This document shows, one piece after another, positions 53,601-58,980 of a DNA stretch of 64,000 nucleotides. The DNA comes from Siphonodentalium dalli (Eukaryota; Mollusca; Scaphopoda; Gadilida; Siphonodentaliidae). Under the pieces are notes generated by a model. That model made no database searches and was not told the DNA's origin. It worked only from the letters and a program-made list of their open reading frames with translations. The stretch spans positions 57,248,025 through 57,312,024 of the forward strand of contig CP136068.1 in assembly GCA_032622095.1 (NCBI GenBank), written 5' to 3'. The position numbers and the translations under genes are program-made. How positions within the stretch are numbered: the first letter of the stretch is position 1; each line of letters starts with the position of its first letter.

Positions 53601-55167
53601 ATCCATTATCTGGGTGAATTGGCCCAATCATCATACACTTGATCTCTCAGATTAAACAAACGATAAATTAGAACTCATTCTGCTTGTGGGCAGCAGGTAT
53701 CACTGTGATTGTGTGTGCCATCTGTGGTATTGTTTATCAACACATTTGGAATATTAGCATTGTATCTATGACACATTCATTTAATGGGTTGCATGTATTA
53801 CCAATTTTATGCTTTTGTGATATTTTTCATTTAAGTTCTCCGATTCTATCTCCAGGTTTATAATGATGATAATGATCCACCTTTACTTGCATGGATTTTG
53901 TTTCTAAGACTCATGACATGCTTTTTGTGAACTATTGTGTGTTGATCAGTTGATTAGTTTAAGCATTATTAACCCCTTCCAACTAACCATCTACAGATAA
54001 TCACGATTATAAAAATAATCAATTTTATGATCGAAGAAATCGATTAAAATAGATTTGGGGTCCCCCCATGTTGCATTGACGTTTGTTTACGTACATGCGC
54101 AGTATTAAGCTTACGCAATCTTGAATTTGAATTACGAAAATAATTTGTTTTTTTTGGCAAACACAAGTCCAAAATTTCTTTGATTACAAAGATTCAATTT
54201 GAATCCATCCTGGTTCATGCCTGATCCATAGCGTCCCATTTGGTTGTGTTTTTGTTGCTATTGAATAGTTAGTCGTATCTAATTTCATTTTTTGTTGTCG
54301 TAATATCCATTTCCGCAAGACGTATAATCTTGACTTTTTCGATTTGTCATGCAAGATAGAGTTTTCCCCCTTACTACGTTAATGAGCTTTTAGCTCCTTG
54401 TGTATAGCCATACTTAAGATTCTGAAGAACATAAATATGCTATTTGATTTGATAACTCAAATATATGTCACCCAATATATTGTGTTTATATTTCATGGCT
54501 CAGTATATGATGGCACACCCCTGACTTATAGAGTGGGGCCAATTGATTGATTCGCTGAAAAATATTAACCCGTTCCATAGACATATGCTATCATATGTGA
54601 CAAATATTTTTCACCTGATTACTCTCATTATTCACATCCAGGTTAATCATAACACCTTCTTCACCTGTAAAGATTTTTGTGTTGATTGAATGTAATTGAA
54701 AATATTAACCCTACCTCTCAATATTAAATGAAAAAATGCTGTTCAAAGCAATACTTCATCTGATCAGTCTCATATCGTTGATTTCCAGTCAGTATGGTTG
54801 AAGGTATGGGTTAAATATCTGCCGATCGTGATCCATGATCGGCCTCTCGTTAGTTTTTAAAAAAGCCACAAGCCAACCTTTTTCTGGAACTTGTGGCCAA
54901 GAGGCCTTTCATTAACTAACAATTTTCATATTATTTTGGTTTCCTGATTTAGTTATTTCTAATTTATAGGAATTGTTTTTCTTGTTTCTAAATAGGTAAT
55001 ATTAATAATAATCCACCCTTTGGGGCGACTTGTGCACACACAGTCTTTGATCATGATAGGTTTTCATTGCACAATAAGCTCACTGTTGTCTTTTCCAGAA
55101 ATCTTGCCTTGCAGATGTGTGGTTGGAGTACACACAATGCTGAAAATTTCATTCTCCATTTACAGAG
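14609..55167 (+). CDS. MIOS: MIOS (missing oocyte), GATOR2 complex subunit: internal part, seven exons
   Basis: MIOS is a WD40-repeat protein with an alpha-solenoid and a C-terminal zinc-binding region. In the GATOR2 complex at the lysosome it opposes GATOR1 and so supports mTORC1 activation by amino acids. Exons are joined 14609-14682, 26223-26267, 27337-27455, 33678-33812, 35048-35123, 36290-36509 and 55099-55167. They give 245 residues without a stop, and intron phases match at all six junctions (1,1,0,0,1,2). Signature stretches: KLYDIRHT; EPNIIERNIQP with the final P split across an intron; SFSWHP; FERISL; ISAKMRTRALNDYG; EDEPEL; YIGIKALL; and LALQMCGW. From memory these follow the vertebrate order (YDMQHT, IIERSVQP, SFAWHP, FERISL, IATKMRLRAL, NEDPQL, YAGIKS, LALQLCGW). 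The piece covers the last propeller strands and the start of the solenoid, roughly a quarter to a third of a protein of about 875 residues. N- and C-terminal exons are missing from the window. Confidence 0.92.
14683..15165. other. Intron sequence without recognisable features
   Basis: Start of the 11.5-kb intron between MIOS exons a and b. No repeat or coding signal is seen in this part. Confidence 0.5.
15166..15365 (+). mobile_element. Truncated, diverged pearl-like element (5' fragment)
   Basis: It begins TTTTTAGCTCAACTTGACTA and continues with a diverged version of the core of the elements at 18528 and 37518: CTAGATGGGAGC, AAAACATGACC and CCAGC can be followed. It stops where the first 451-bp inverted-repeat element starts. 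Confidence 0.6.
15366..15816. mobile_element. Inverted-repeat element (MITE-like), copy 1
   Basis: Length is 451 bp. It starts GGTTACACTGGTGTAAATA and ends with the exact reverse complement. In copies 2 and 3 the match extends to a preceding TTTA, answered by TAAA at the right of copies 1 and 2. No transposase is encoded, so it is a non-autonomous DNA element. The superfamily is not clear from the ends. Confidence 0.8.
16719..17169. mobile_element. Inverted-repeat element (MITE-like), copy 2
   Basis: Same 451-bp length and same 19-bp terminal inverted repeats as at 15366. It is flanked on both sides by copies of the 902-bp spacer. Confidence 0.8.
18072..18522. mobile_element. Inverted-repeat element (MITE-like), copy 3
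   Basis: Third 451-bp copy. Its right end abuts TTATT and the start of the pearl-like element at 18528 instead of another spacer. Confidence 0.8.
18528..19512 (+). mobile_element. Pearl/Helentron-like non-autonomous element, family A (copy 1, ~0.98 kb)
   Basis: It opens with a near-palindrome: AGCTCAACTTTAC, TTT, GTAAAGTTTGAG. A CCGTC/GTGT tract follows, then about five ~160-bp core repeats with AAAACATGGCCGCCAGCAGC and GCTACAGGTCGTAC. The end is TTGAGCTACAGTGTCATTGA, where AGTGTCATTGACACT is a hairpin a few bases before the terminus. Both complete copies follow TTATT. This layout resembles the pearl elements of oysters, later grouped with non-autonomous Helentrons. There is no coding capacity. 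Confidence 0.75.
19540..20664. mobile_element. Non-autonomous pogo/Tigger-like DNA element (~1.1 kb)
   Basis: The left end CAGTCAAACCTCTCTAAACC is answered at the right end, on the opposite strand, by CAGTGAAACCTCTCCAAACT. Internal partial copies of the terminal motif occur near 19590 and 20540. CAGT-type ends followed by ACCTC recall the pogo/Tigger group. The left flank is TA and the right flank TT, so a TA duplication is only half kept. No transposase frame is present. Confidence 0.65.
20702..20727. repeat. (ATT)n microsatellite
   Basis: A run of TTA/ATT trinucleotides directly after the pogo-like element. Confidence 0.85.
20730..22019. other. Intron sequence, no gene seen
   Basis: Mostly unique DNA. 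A perfect 16-base palindrome GGTACGATATCGTACC occurs near 20937. The minus-strand frame 21201-21386 has no recognised motif. Confidence 0.5.
22020..24126 (+). mobile_element. Pearl/Helentron-like element, family B, with 163-bp array
   Basis: It begins TTTTTATC and then ACCCATACCATAGTATGGT, whose TACCATAGTATGGTA part is a perfect palindrome. A CCGT/CTGT tract follows, then a long tandem core. The true 3' end may be further right: GCGGTGCACTTGTTA near 24305 resembles the CACCTCTTGTTA tail of other elements here. Confidence 0.7.
22155..24118 (+). repeat. 163-bp tandem repeat, about twelve copies
   Basis: AAAATTCCGTCC recurs about every 163 bp from 22319 (22482, 22645, 22808, 22971 and so on). 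A shorter first copy precedes it. The four copies from 22309 to 23004 are almost identical, while the right half is more diverged. The identical 68-codon frames at 22309, 22472, 22635 and 22798 arise from the array and run across unit borders. Confidence 0.92.
24478..25030 (+). mobile_element. Pearl/Helentron-like element, family B (copy 2)
   Basis: It starts TTTTTATG and then TTTACCCATACCATAGTATG, followed by a CCGT/CTGT tract and ~140-bp core repeats with AACCAAATTTGGTATATGAG and GAGTTATGGCCC. Similar core units continue after a gap at about 25455-25700. The copy at 50082 has the same start. Confidence 0.7.
25031..26222. other. Intron sequence with degraded family-B core fragments
   Basis: The fragment at 25455-25700 repeats the core of the preceding element. 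The rest up to MIOS exon b shows no gene. The 77-codon frame 25932-26165 has no motif. Confidence 0.5.
26223..26267 (+). CDS. MIOS: MIOS exon b (45 bp)
   Basis: Acceptor TTTACAG and donor C|GTAAGT. It enters in phase 1, completing a glycine with the G of exon a. It encodes SDELEPNIIERNIQ and leaves in phase 1. The micro-exon carries the conserved acidic-EP-IIER loop between two propeller strands. Confidence 0.9.
26268..27059. other. Intron sequence, no gene seen
   Basis: Left part of the 1.07-kb intron between exons b and c. The minus-strand frames 26446-26679 and 26686-26880 have no recognised motif. AACCGAAAAAT and GACCGAAAACCG motifs near 26535-26580 look like degraded repeat ends. Confidence 0.45.
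27060..27325 (+). repeat. Degenerate ~32-bp minisatellite
   Basis: Units built on ATTGATGGTA, TATTGATTA and GTGGAATGATTAT repeat with variation about eight times. The array ends 11 bp before MIOS exon c, leaving only TTATGTCTTTGCAG as unique acceptor sequence. Confidence 0.75.
27337..27455 (+). CDS. MIOS: MIOS exon c (119 bp)
   Basis: Acceptor TTTGCAG and donor CTG|GTATGT. Its first two bases complete a proline with exon b, giving the conserved QP. It encodes a WD40-type strand (VSSFSWHPTHENRLLTVTP) and ends FERISL in phase 0. Confidence 0.93.
27456..28539. other. Intron sequence; poly-G tract
   Basis: No coding signal. A run of about 24 G lies at 27805-27828. The proline-rich minus-strand frames at 27669-27914 are its translation. 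Confidence 0.5.
28540..28721. mobile_element. Foldback element with ~76-bp arms
   Basis: The left arm starts TTGGTTAGATCACACCAATC and the right arm ends with its near-complement CGTGATCTAACCAA. Pairing continues to TGATTAACTGC on either side of a ~30-base loop. It is a MITE-like hairpin with no coding capacity. No clear target duplication was seen. Confidence 0.8.
28722..31162. other. Intron sequence, no gene seen
   Basis: Largely unique AT-rich DNA. The frames 29571-29798, 29768-30007 and 30542-30751 have no recognised domain. CCGAACC-rich sequence near 29370-29425 may be a degraded repeat. Confidence 0.45.
31163..33557. mobile_element. Large foldback element, ~750-bp arms, ~875-bp loop
   Basis: The sequence from about 31163 to 31920 is found again, reverse-complemented, from about 33557 back to 32795. 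Matching landmarks include CACG.ATGCGTGTTTT at both ends, GCTGGCCATCTGTCAGCCTT, the C-run/G-run near 31305 and 33415, and GGTGTCCTGCAATCGCTTAC or its complement. Arms differ by scattered substitutions and short indels. The loop has a 64-bp direct duplication (32382-32512). The matching open frames in the two arms (31751-31951 and 32523-32975) encode no known protein. It lies wholly within the 6.2-kb intron between MIOS exons c and d. Confidence 0.88.
32382..32512. repeat. 64-bp direct duplication in the foldback loop
   Basis: TGCTACCTTTTCGGATAAC followed by an AATGTTATATATATAATGTT stretch occurs twice in tandem with only a few differences. Confidence 0.85.
33678..33812 (+). CDS. MIOS: MIOS exon d (135 bp)
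   Basis: Acceptor CTTTCAG and donor CAT|GTGAAT, phase 0 on both sides, 45 codons. It encodes DWSPSFNLTWSCGKK, where the vertebrate protein has a WSP...W.CGR pattern, and then DISAKMRTRALNDYG at the start of the alpha-solenoid. The exon begins only ~120 bp after the large foldback element ends. Confidence 0.93.
33813..35047. other. Intron with a degraded tandem pair and poly-G
   Basis: The 34563-34797 stretch holds two related ~140-bp units (TTAAGTCATTTGAGG / TTAAGTCATCTGAGG), followed by a G-run at 34799. GTGGTCTTCCAATCTTCTCA near 34872 resembles the 3' end segment of the elements at 53150 and 61740. No coding signal. Confidence 0.5.
35048..35123 (+). CDS. MIOS: MIOS exon e (76 bp)
   Basis: Acceptor TTTTCAG and donor T|GTATCT. 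It enters in phase 0 and leaves in phase 1. It encodes NVWVNRVTIEDEPELFGFWR, aligning with the W.N....EDP.L...W pattern of vertebrate MIOS. Only the donor reading given here keeps the frame with exon f. Confidence 0.88.
35124..36289. other. Intron with two ~150-bp pearl-like core units
   Basis: CATTTCCGGATGATAACTTT occurs twice (about 35647 and 35803), each followed by GAATTGAATGGA and AAATTTGGTATGTG-type text. The same unit reappears at the right end of the window (63950). The 112-codon frame 35285-35623 has no recognised motif. Confidence 0.55.
36290..36509 (+). CDS. MIOS: MIOS exon f (220 bp)
   Basis: It enters in phase 1: TT completes a phenylalanine. It leaves in phase 2 at CAG|GTAGGA. 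It encodes VRHYCEDPKNN, then RYIGIKALLQLD, and ends EAYVSAS. YIGIKALL matches the YAGIKSIV region of the vertebrate protein. The acceptor TCTAATAAG is weak and has little pyrimidine. The next AG (GTCAG) would break the frame, so this acceptor is preferred. Confidence 0.85.
36714..36920. mobile_element. Foldback MITE, ~100-bp arms
   Basis: The arms TAATGCCCTAAATAATTGAC and GTCAATTATTTAGGGCATTA are exact complements, and pairing continues almost to the centre at AGCTCTCAGTGAGAGCT. Ends are compatible with a TA target duplication. It sits near the 5' end of the 18.6-kb intron after exon f. Confidence 0.88.
36949..37062 (-). mobile_element. Fragment of the hAT-like element (terminal part)
   Basis: It begins CAGGCCCAAAGCTAGGAGGC and continues GGGGCGAAGTTCTCGCCTTC, ending about GAAGTTGCCTTCAAAATTTG. 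This follows, in reverse orientation, the right end of the element at 56810-57876 with many substitutions. Confidence 0.5.
37063..37517. other. Intron sequence, no gene seen
   Basis: AT-rich, no recognised repeat or coding signal. Confidence 0.5.
37518..40600 (+). mobile_element. Pearl/Helentron-like element, family A (copy 2, ~3.1 kb)
   Basis: It has the same opening palindrome as at 18528, preceded again by TTATT. A CCGTCGTCCGT and GTGT tract follows, then about eighteen ~160-bp core repeats, and it closes with TTGAGCTACAGTGTCATTGA like copy 1. The core holds a higher-order pattern: units reading into AAAATTCAATCC recur near 38208, 38853, 39500 and 40150 (about 646 bp apart), each followed by GGCGGCC, GCCGCCAGCAGCC and, in most periods, GCAGGCATCTTTG variants. 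Minus-strand frames of 60-100 codons come from the array. Confidence 0.8.
40814..41775. mobile_element. Non-autonomous piggyBac-type element (~0.96 kb)
   Basis: TTAA (40814-40817) followed by CCCTTTGAACCCGGCT at the left, and AGCCAGGGTTCAAAGGG followed by TTAA (41772-41775) at the right. TTAA target duplications with CCCTTTG-type inverted ends are diagnostic of piggyBac elements. The interior frame 40859-41092 is not transposase. Confidence 0.85.
41776..42316. other. Intron sequence, no gene seen
   Basis: AT-rich unique DNA with no recognised feature. GGTACGAAATAC near 41934 recalls the GGTACG motifs at 20920. Confidence 0.45.
42317..42411. mobile_element. Small foldback element, ~40-bp arms
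   Basis: GACACGAGTAATTGTCAACC at the left pairs with CTGACAATTCCTCGTGTC at the right. The inner arms are GAAGTCAATATTCACC and GGTGAATATTGACTTCC around AAGGCCGTAGGCCGA. Confidence 0.8.
42442..43013 (+). mobile_element. Pearl/Helentron-like element, family D
   Basis: It opens TATACACCCACTTTCGAAGA with the complementary GGGGGGTATA, then (CCGT)n, then ~125-bp core units (AACTTTAACAAATATGAACC). It ends GCACTCGAGTGC (hairpin) and ACACCTCTTGTTA. Related openings without the left arm occur at about 60434 and 62712. Confidence 0.7.
43014..43539. other. Intron sequence, no gene seen
   Basis: AT-rich; no coding signal or recognised repeat. Confidence 0.5.
43540..43947 (-). mobile_element. Non-autonomous Helitron, minus strand (408 bp)
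   Basis: On the minus strand it starts A|TCTAATATATATTTTGGAAC and ends with hairpin GCCCGGACGAAGTTGGGC, ACATCAG and CTAG (43540-43543). It is the same family as 13394-13771; the body motif GAAATTGGACCCGCCCATAT is shared. Confidence 0.8.
43965..44087. mobile_element. Small foldback element
   Basis: GTCCCCGGTTTATAGCGGAA pairs with TTCTGATATAAATTGGGGAC. The inner pair is GGTCTGGAC and GTCCAGAACT. It starts 18 bp right of the Helitron at 43540-43947. Confidence 0.75.
44088..45149. other. Intron sequence, no gene seen
   Basis: AT-rich unique sequence, no exon or repeat recognised. Confidence 0.5.
45150..46436 (-). mobile_element. Diverged hAT-like element, copy 2, split by a Helitron
   Basis: On the minus strand 46436 begins CAGGGCCCATGATAGTGG and AAAACAGGGAGAAG, matching the left end of the intact element at 56810. 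ATTTTCAAATATCGGTTTAT matches its 56930 region. After the inserted Helitron (45594-46234), TTAATTGTTATTAT and ATAATCCGATTAAAGCAATA match 57030-57050 and 57300-57325. The far end was not found, so the left limit is approximate. Confidence 0.6.
45594..46234 (+). mobile_element. Helitron-type element with pearl-like interior, family E (641 bp)
   Basis: A|TCTATCTATACAGGTGC at 45594. An opening palindrome CCCCCTCAACGAAGTTAGGG is followed by a (CCGT)n tract, then two to three ~170-bp core units (CCATGGGAACTTGTGCGATT). The 3' hairpin GTCCCATTGGGAC is followed by CTAG (46231-46234) and T. It combines canonical Helitron ends with the palindrome/(CCGT)n/core layout of the other families. Confidence 0.75.
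46488..47025 (+). mobile_element. Pearl-like element, family B relative, truncated on the right
   Basis: GTGCCCATACCATTTATGGT opens a palindrome, then a CCGTC/CTGTC tract and ~130-bp core units (TTTTTGGTATCGATCAGTTG and TTTTTGGTATCGATTGGTTG). It is cut off where the family C element starts. Similar core text reappears at 51000-52160 and 53800-54862. Confidence 0.6.
48931..49329. mobile_element. MITE with doubled hairpins, copy 1 (399 bp)
   Basis: The ends TCATTTGCAGAATGAGGTCC and GGACCTCATTCTGCAAATGA are exact complements. Each end contains its own smaller hairpin built from GAGGTCCCCAGAGGGTGAAT and its complement, so the element is an inverted repeat of inverted repeats. A partial second copy lies at about 49424-49660. 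Confidence 0.82.
49424..49660. mobile_element. MITE with doubled hairpins, partial copy 2
   Basis: GTGATGCTATCCCGCACATT to AACTTCAACTGGGGAACTT follows copy 1 in order with few changes. Both outer ends are missing. Confidence 0.7.
50003..50081. mobile_element. Fragment with DNA-transposon-like end
   Basis: TAGGGCTGGACGATATTAAC and AAAACCGCGATTTTTGG resemble the AT-rich ends of small DNA transposons widespread in animals. Only one end is present. It is cut by the next element. Confidence 0.4.
50082..50475 (+). mobile_element. Pearl/Helentron-like element, family B (copy 3)
   Basis: It opens TTTACCCATACCATAGTATG, then a (CCGT/CTGT)n tract, then two to three core units (CCCAAAATACAGATCGAGTT). 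It fades into A-rich DNA near 50470. Confidence 0.7.
50476..53150. other. Intron sequence with degraded repeat ends; no gene seen
   Basis: No exon. At 52118-52168 GCCGATCGTGATCGGC (hairpin) plus CTCTTGTTTT is a pearl-like 3' end, preceded by core-like text from about 51000. A G-run lies near 51697. The frames at 50699-50887, 52097-52279 and 52756-52941 have no motif. Confidence 0.5.
53151..53275 (+). mobile_element. 3' end fragment of a family C element
   Basis: GTCTCCAGAGTCCCAGTCTT, CAGTCTGGTGAGCGACCC and the hairpin ACAGTCATTGACTGT followed by CTTGTTTT. The same end is found at 61740-61812 and 63700-63775. Confidence 0.65.
53276..55098. other. Intron sequence with degraded pearl-like core and a 3' hairpin; no gene seen
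   Basis: From about 53800 the text resembles the core of the element at 46488. It closes near 54850 with GATCGTGATCCATGATC (hairpin) and CCTCTCGTTAG. No exon is seen before MIOS exon g. Confidence 0.5.
55099..55167 (+). CDS. MIOS: MIOS exon g (69 bp)
   Basis: Acceptor TTTTCCAG and donor CAGAG|GTTGGT, phase 2 on both sides. Its first base completes an arginine with exon f. It encodes NLALQMCGWSTHNAENFILH, matching the LALQLCGW solenoid helix of vertebrate MIOS. The next exon, expected to continue the solenoid, was not found before the window ends. Confidence 0.88.
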
Positions 55168-55567
55168 GTTGGTTAGCATGTCCATAGTTATTATAGTACT
55201 GGTATTTAATTGACACATTTAATCAATTCCTAATATATTTACACCTGACTGGAAAACTAAAATATTACCTAGCACTGAATTTAAATGATAATTTGGCCCT
55301 TTTATTCTTACATTCATGTTGCTTCCACATAATATGGAAACAATTTGGCTCTTGTCGCACTGTCACATGACATTTTTCCAACCAACTGATGTTCCGCATT
55401 CAAGTTATACTGGGTGAATACCCGCATATATTAATGTGTGTAAATATTATAGAGGACGATTGTGAACTCAGTCTTTGTAAAAGCTTTCAACCGTAGCCTG
55501 CTTCAGTTCACAATCATTATTTCATGAGGTTAACTGTAATTGTTTTCCAAAAATATTCTGAGGACGA
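55168..55567. other. Intron sequence, no feature recognised
   Basis: Unique AT-rich DNA after exon g. Confidence 0.5.
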
Positions 55568-55736
55568 TATACATGTAGATGATCTCCAACAAGTTATGTT
55601 GGGATATAAGATTTTATGAAACGAGTTTGATAAATTTGATTCACAATGAGTCATAGAGGAGTTGTGAATCAAATTTATGAAATGAGTTTCATAAAATCTT
55701 ATATCCCAAAATAACGAGTTGACGATCTTGTATATC
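55568..55736. mobile_element. Foldback element, ~75-bp arms
   Basis: GGGATATAAGATTTTATGAA and TTTCATAAAATCTTATATCC pair, as do AATTTGATTCACAA and TTGTGAATCAAATT around a ~15-base loop. The outer arms match with mismatches (GATGATCTCCAAC and GTTGACGATC). Confidence 0.82.
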
Positions 55737-56218
55737 ACATGAAAAAAATTACAGCTTTATGTATAAACTGAAGAAGGCCTAAGGCCGAAAGCTTTTGAAG
55801 AGCGAATTATTTAATTTTACAGCTTTATGTCTTTTTAACAAATCAAAATCCTTAAAAGAAGCTGCAATATGCATGTATTTACATTGTTGGCTGAGACTCT
55901 TCACATCCGTATACAACTCTTGGGCTGGCGACAGAAAATATAGTCCCCCAATTTGTCTCTTTGTTTTGTGTCTATTTTCGTTAGTGCAACAATGTTGGAC
56001 AAGAATTTAACTTTAATGAACAAAGGAATCATTTTGCATTGTCTGGTGTTGATGTCATGCGCAGCTCTTCGAAATAGCATTAATCCACCTGAATCAATGT
56101 AAAGACACGCAGTCATTTTGTTGGCGCGATGCCAAGTGATATTAACTAATTTGCACCTGCCGCCCGGGAAAAACTTGCCTATTCATAACTAGTGAGAGAT
56201 AAGGAAATATGTTATGGC
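55737..56218. other. Intron sequence, no gene seen
   Basis: The overlapping opposite-strand frames at 55795-56010 and 55901-56116 show no motif. Confidence 0.45.
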
Positions 56219-56525
56219 TTTTTAGCTCACCTGAGACAAAGTCTCCGGTGGAGCTATAGTCATCACTCCTCGTCCGTCGTCCGTCCATCATCCGTCCATC
56301 ATCCGTCCGTCCGTCTGTCCATCCATCAACAAATCTTTAAACATCTTCTCCTTCGGAACCATAAGACCGAATGGGTTCATATTTGGTGTGGATGTTCCCT
56401 AGGTGACTCACATTCAGATTTGTTCAAATGAGGTCACTGGGTCAAATAGTTGCGAAGACAGGGCCATAACTCTTTCACTCCATAGTATTTCTTAAAACGG
56501 CTTCTTCTCTTGTACCATTCCAGTA
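56219..56525 (+). mobile_element. Family C pearl-like element, 5' fragment (copy 2)
   Basis: AGCTCACCTGAGACAAAGTC, complementary arm, CCGTC/CCATC tract and one core unit with CAGATTTGTTCAAATGAGG. It stops near 56525 at the 3' side of the LINE remnant. Confidence 0.7.
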
Positions 56526-56539
56526 ATGGTCTTGTTGTA

Positions 56540-58980
56540 CTCTCTTCTCATGTACTTTCTCGTGTGTGCTTAACTCTATGTGCTGTGATACACTTGTACA
56601 TTTAAAAATACTCTTGTGCGCATGCGTTAGGCGTAACATTGTTAATTATTTAGTTTGCGCAACTGTACTTTCAGTTCCATCAAAACGTTTGGAAGATATA
56701 ATGTATGATTGGAAAGCCACTAACATCTGTTTTCTCTGTACTGCCTCCATCTCAGTGTCATTCCCCGTAAGCACTTGTAGCCTCATCCTCACCTCTTCAT
56801 CGCCACCCGCAGGCCTCAGCCTAGGGGTTCAGAACAGGGAGACTTGAAGTCTCCCTCCAGGAAATTTAGGGAGACTTCAGGAAATTTAGGGAGACTTCAG
56901 GGTGAAGTGGGGAGACTACCAAAAATTGACAATTTTCAAATATCGCTTTATTTTATAACATACCTAAAAAAATTAAAAAGTTAAAATAAGAAATAAAACT
57001 AAAAAAATTTAGCTTTATCTGGAATTAGCGTAATTAATTGTTATTATACATTTAACAGGCTGAATCATGATCAGATGTAGTTGGTGGACCCAACTAATCA
57101 AACATTCAGCCGTGCTCTAATAATTAACGTCAGATTTGCGGACTAGATCAGATGATGCATGTAACTTTTCAATTTTAATTTGGTCACGGCTATAATGTGG
57201 GTGTCCGCTAAAATAAACAATAAGGACTAACTAACAAAGGAGTTGCTAAAGCTTTTATTAATTAATGGCCTCCCTTAATTAATGCCAACATCACTGGTAT
57301 AATCCGATTAAAGCAATAAACTTGACATTTATTTACGGCTACAGAAGTGGTCTCTTCAAAAAGTGGGATGCGGTATCTTCAAAAAGTACGACGCGTTACC
57401 GAAACGAACTTCCGAATATACTCTGATAATTGCGTAATTGTTTTTATATCTGAAAAGCGGGACGGCGGTCTTTTAAGTTAATTAAAACATTTATTTGTGA
57501 CACTCACGATGGTCAGTAACAACACAGATGCGAACATATCGTGTTTTCAGCGTGTCAAAACATTCGTGATTAACATTCATTACCGCAAAGCGAACAAAGG
57601 CGATTAAATAACAACACAAAACAATAGGTCATATTTTATTTTTTATTTTAAACACTTGGGTCTTTGTCTCTGAATCGTCTGTTTCTTTTTGGGATGGCCG
57701 CCACAATTCATCTATATACGGACATGTCTGGGGAAAAAACTAGAAAAAAAATTAAGAAAAAAAAAATCCCCCTAAAATTGAAGGCGACTTCGATTTCGCC
57801 TTAGAGCGACGATAGGGCGAAGTCAGCGACAGTAAGGCGACAATCTCGCCCGAGTCGCCTTGTGAGCTGAGGCCTGGCCACCCGCATATAAAATCGTTCT
57901 GTAACTCTCTTCCAATACTCCTCTCTCACTCTCAAACTTCTTGCACCTGTTAATGTAATGGTTGATATCTTCTCTCTCTTCACATTCAACACACAGATCT
58001 GTAGTGCAGTTGTTATCCCATTTTACTAAGTAATCGATGTTGTCCTGCTAGCAGCTGGTTGATGATCATTCCAACTCTTCTCGACTTCCCTTTGAAAAAC
58101 TTCACTTTTCCAACTTCATTTATATGCTGATTTATATGCCTTTCTTCTCCAAATTCGTATCTGTAGTCCCATCTCTCAATTGCCTTAGTTTTTATTATTT
58201 TATTTGCCTCCTTCTTCGGTACACGTTCTGCACTCCATTCGTTTGACTCTGTAACCGCCGTAAATTGTTTTGTAACACAGGCATCTTTGGCAAGTGTGTC
58301 GGCCTCTATATCCATATGACCAGGCACCCATGTGTAGTCTACACTATTCCCATCTTTGCTCAGATTCTGCATATGTCTTCTTATCCTTACTACTTCTTCT
58401 ATCTGCTCTCTCGGAATCTCATGTGACTGCACCATTTTAATGACAGCTCTGCAGATGAATTCTTTGTCAAATGTGAAATCACCTTCAATGCTCTCTTCTT
58501 TTAACCCTGTCTGCATTGTATTGAAACACGTTTTCATGGGTGTTTGTTATTCTTTGCAATTAGTCTTGCATACTCCTGCGCCACCCTTGCATCAAAAAGT
58601 ACATCAGCCGGTAGTGTGTTTGTCAGTACTTCCAGTGCCACCGATGAAGATCTTCTCATGCATCCTGTTATCTTTAGTAGTGCTGCTCTCTGTACATCTT
58701 CCATTGCCTTTACATACTTCTCCTTAGCAGCAACAACTGTTGCAATTCCATACTCAAAACATGGTTTTACCAGGGCATTGAACAGCTTCACTCTCACATC
58801 CATACATGGTCCCTTAGCTGTATTAGTGAAGTACATTGTGTTCTTTGTTGCAGCATACGCTCTCCTCTTCTTATGCCTTATGTGCTCTTTAAAATTCATT
58901 TTATTGTCTACCACAATCCCAAGTATACATTGGCACTCTGTGTCTTCAACCTTGTTACCACCTATCTTCAAATTAATGTC
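56540..58980 (-). pseudogene. Non-LTR retrotransposon (LINE) remnant: RT C-terminus, RNase H, zinc-knuckle region
   Basis: On the minus strand 58971-58534 encodes LGIVVDNKMNFKEHI, typical of the end of a LINE reverse transcriptase, and its thumb-like region. 58537-58013 encodes an RNase H segment with YTWVPGHMDIEADTLAKDA (catalytic Asp and conserved His). A third frame gives CTTDLCVECEEREDINHYIN followed by RCKKF, a Cys/His zinc-binding motif common after RNase H in LINEs. The frame ends at a TAA at 56648-56646. The copy is dead: frameshifts lie near 58535 and 58030, a hAT element sits at 56810-57876, and the N-terminal RT and endonuclease are missing, cut at the family C element at 58981. 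RNase H plus this tail suggests the I superfamily (I, Nimb or related), but the clade is not certain. Confidence 0.85.
56810..57876. mobile_element. hAT-type non-autonomous element (1067 bp) inserted in the LINE, 8-bp target duplication
   Basis: An exact 11-bp inverted repeat, CAGGCCTCAGC at 56810 and GCTGAGGCCTG ending at 57876, is flanked by GCCACCCG at 56802-56809 and again at 57877-57884. An 8-bp duplication is the hAT hallmark. Removing the element plus one duplication restores an open LINE frame across the site, which confirms the borders. There is no transposase. Internal repeats of GGGAGACTTCAGG occur near the left end, and of GGCGA/GCGAC near the right end. Related, diverged pieces lie at 45150-46436 and 36949-37062. 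Confidence 0.9.
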
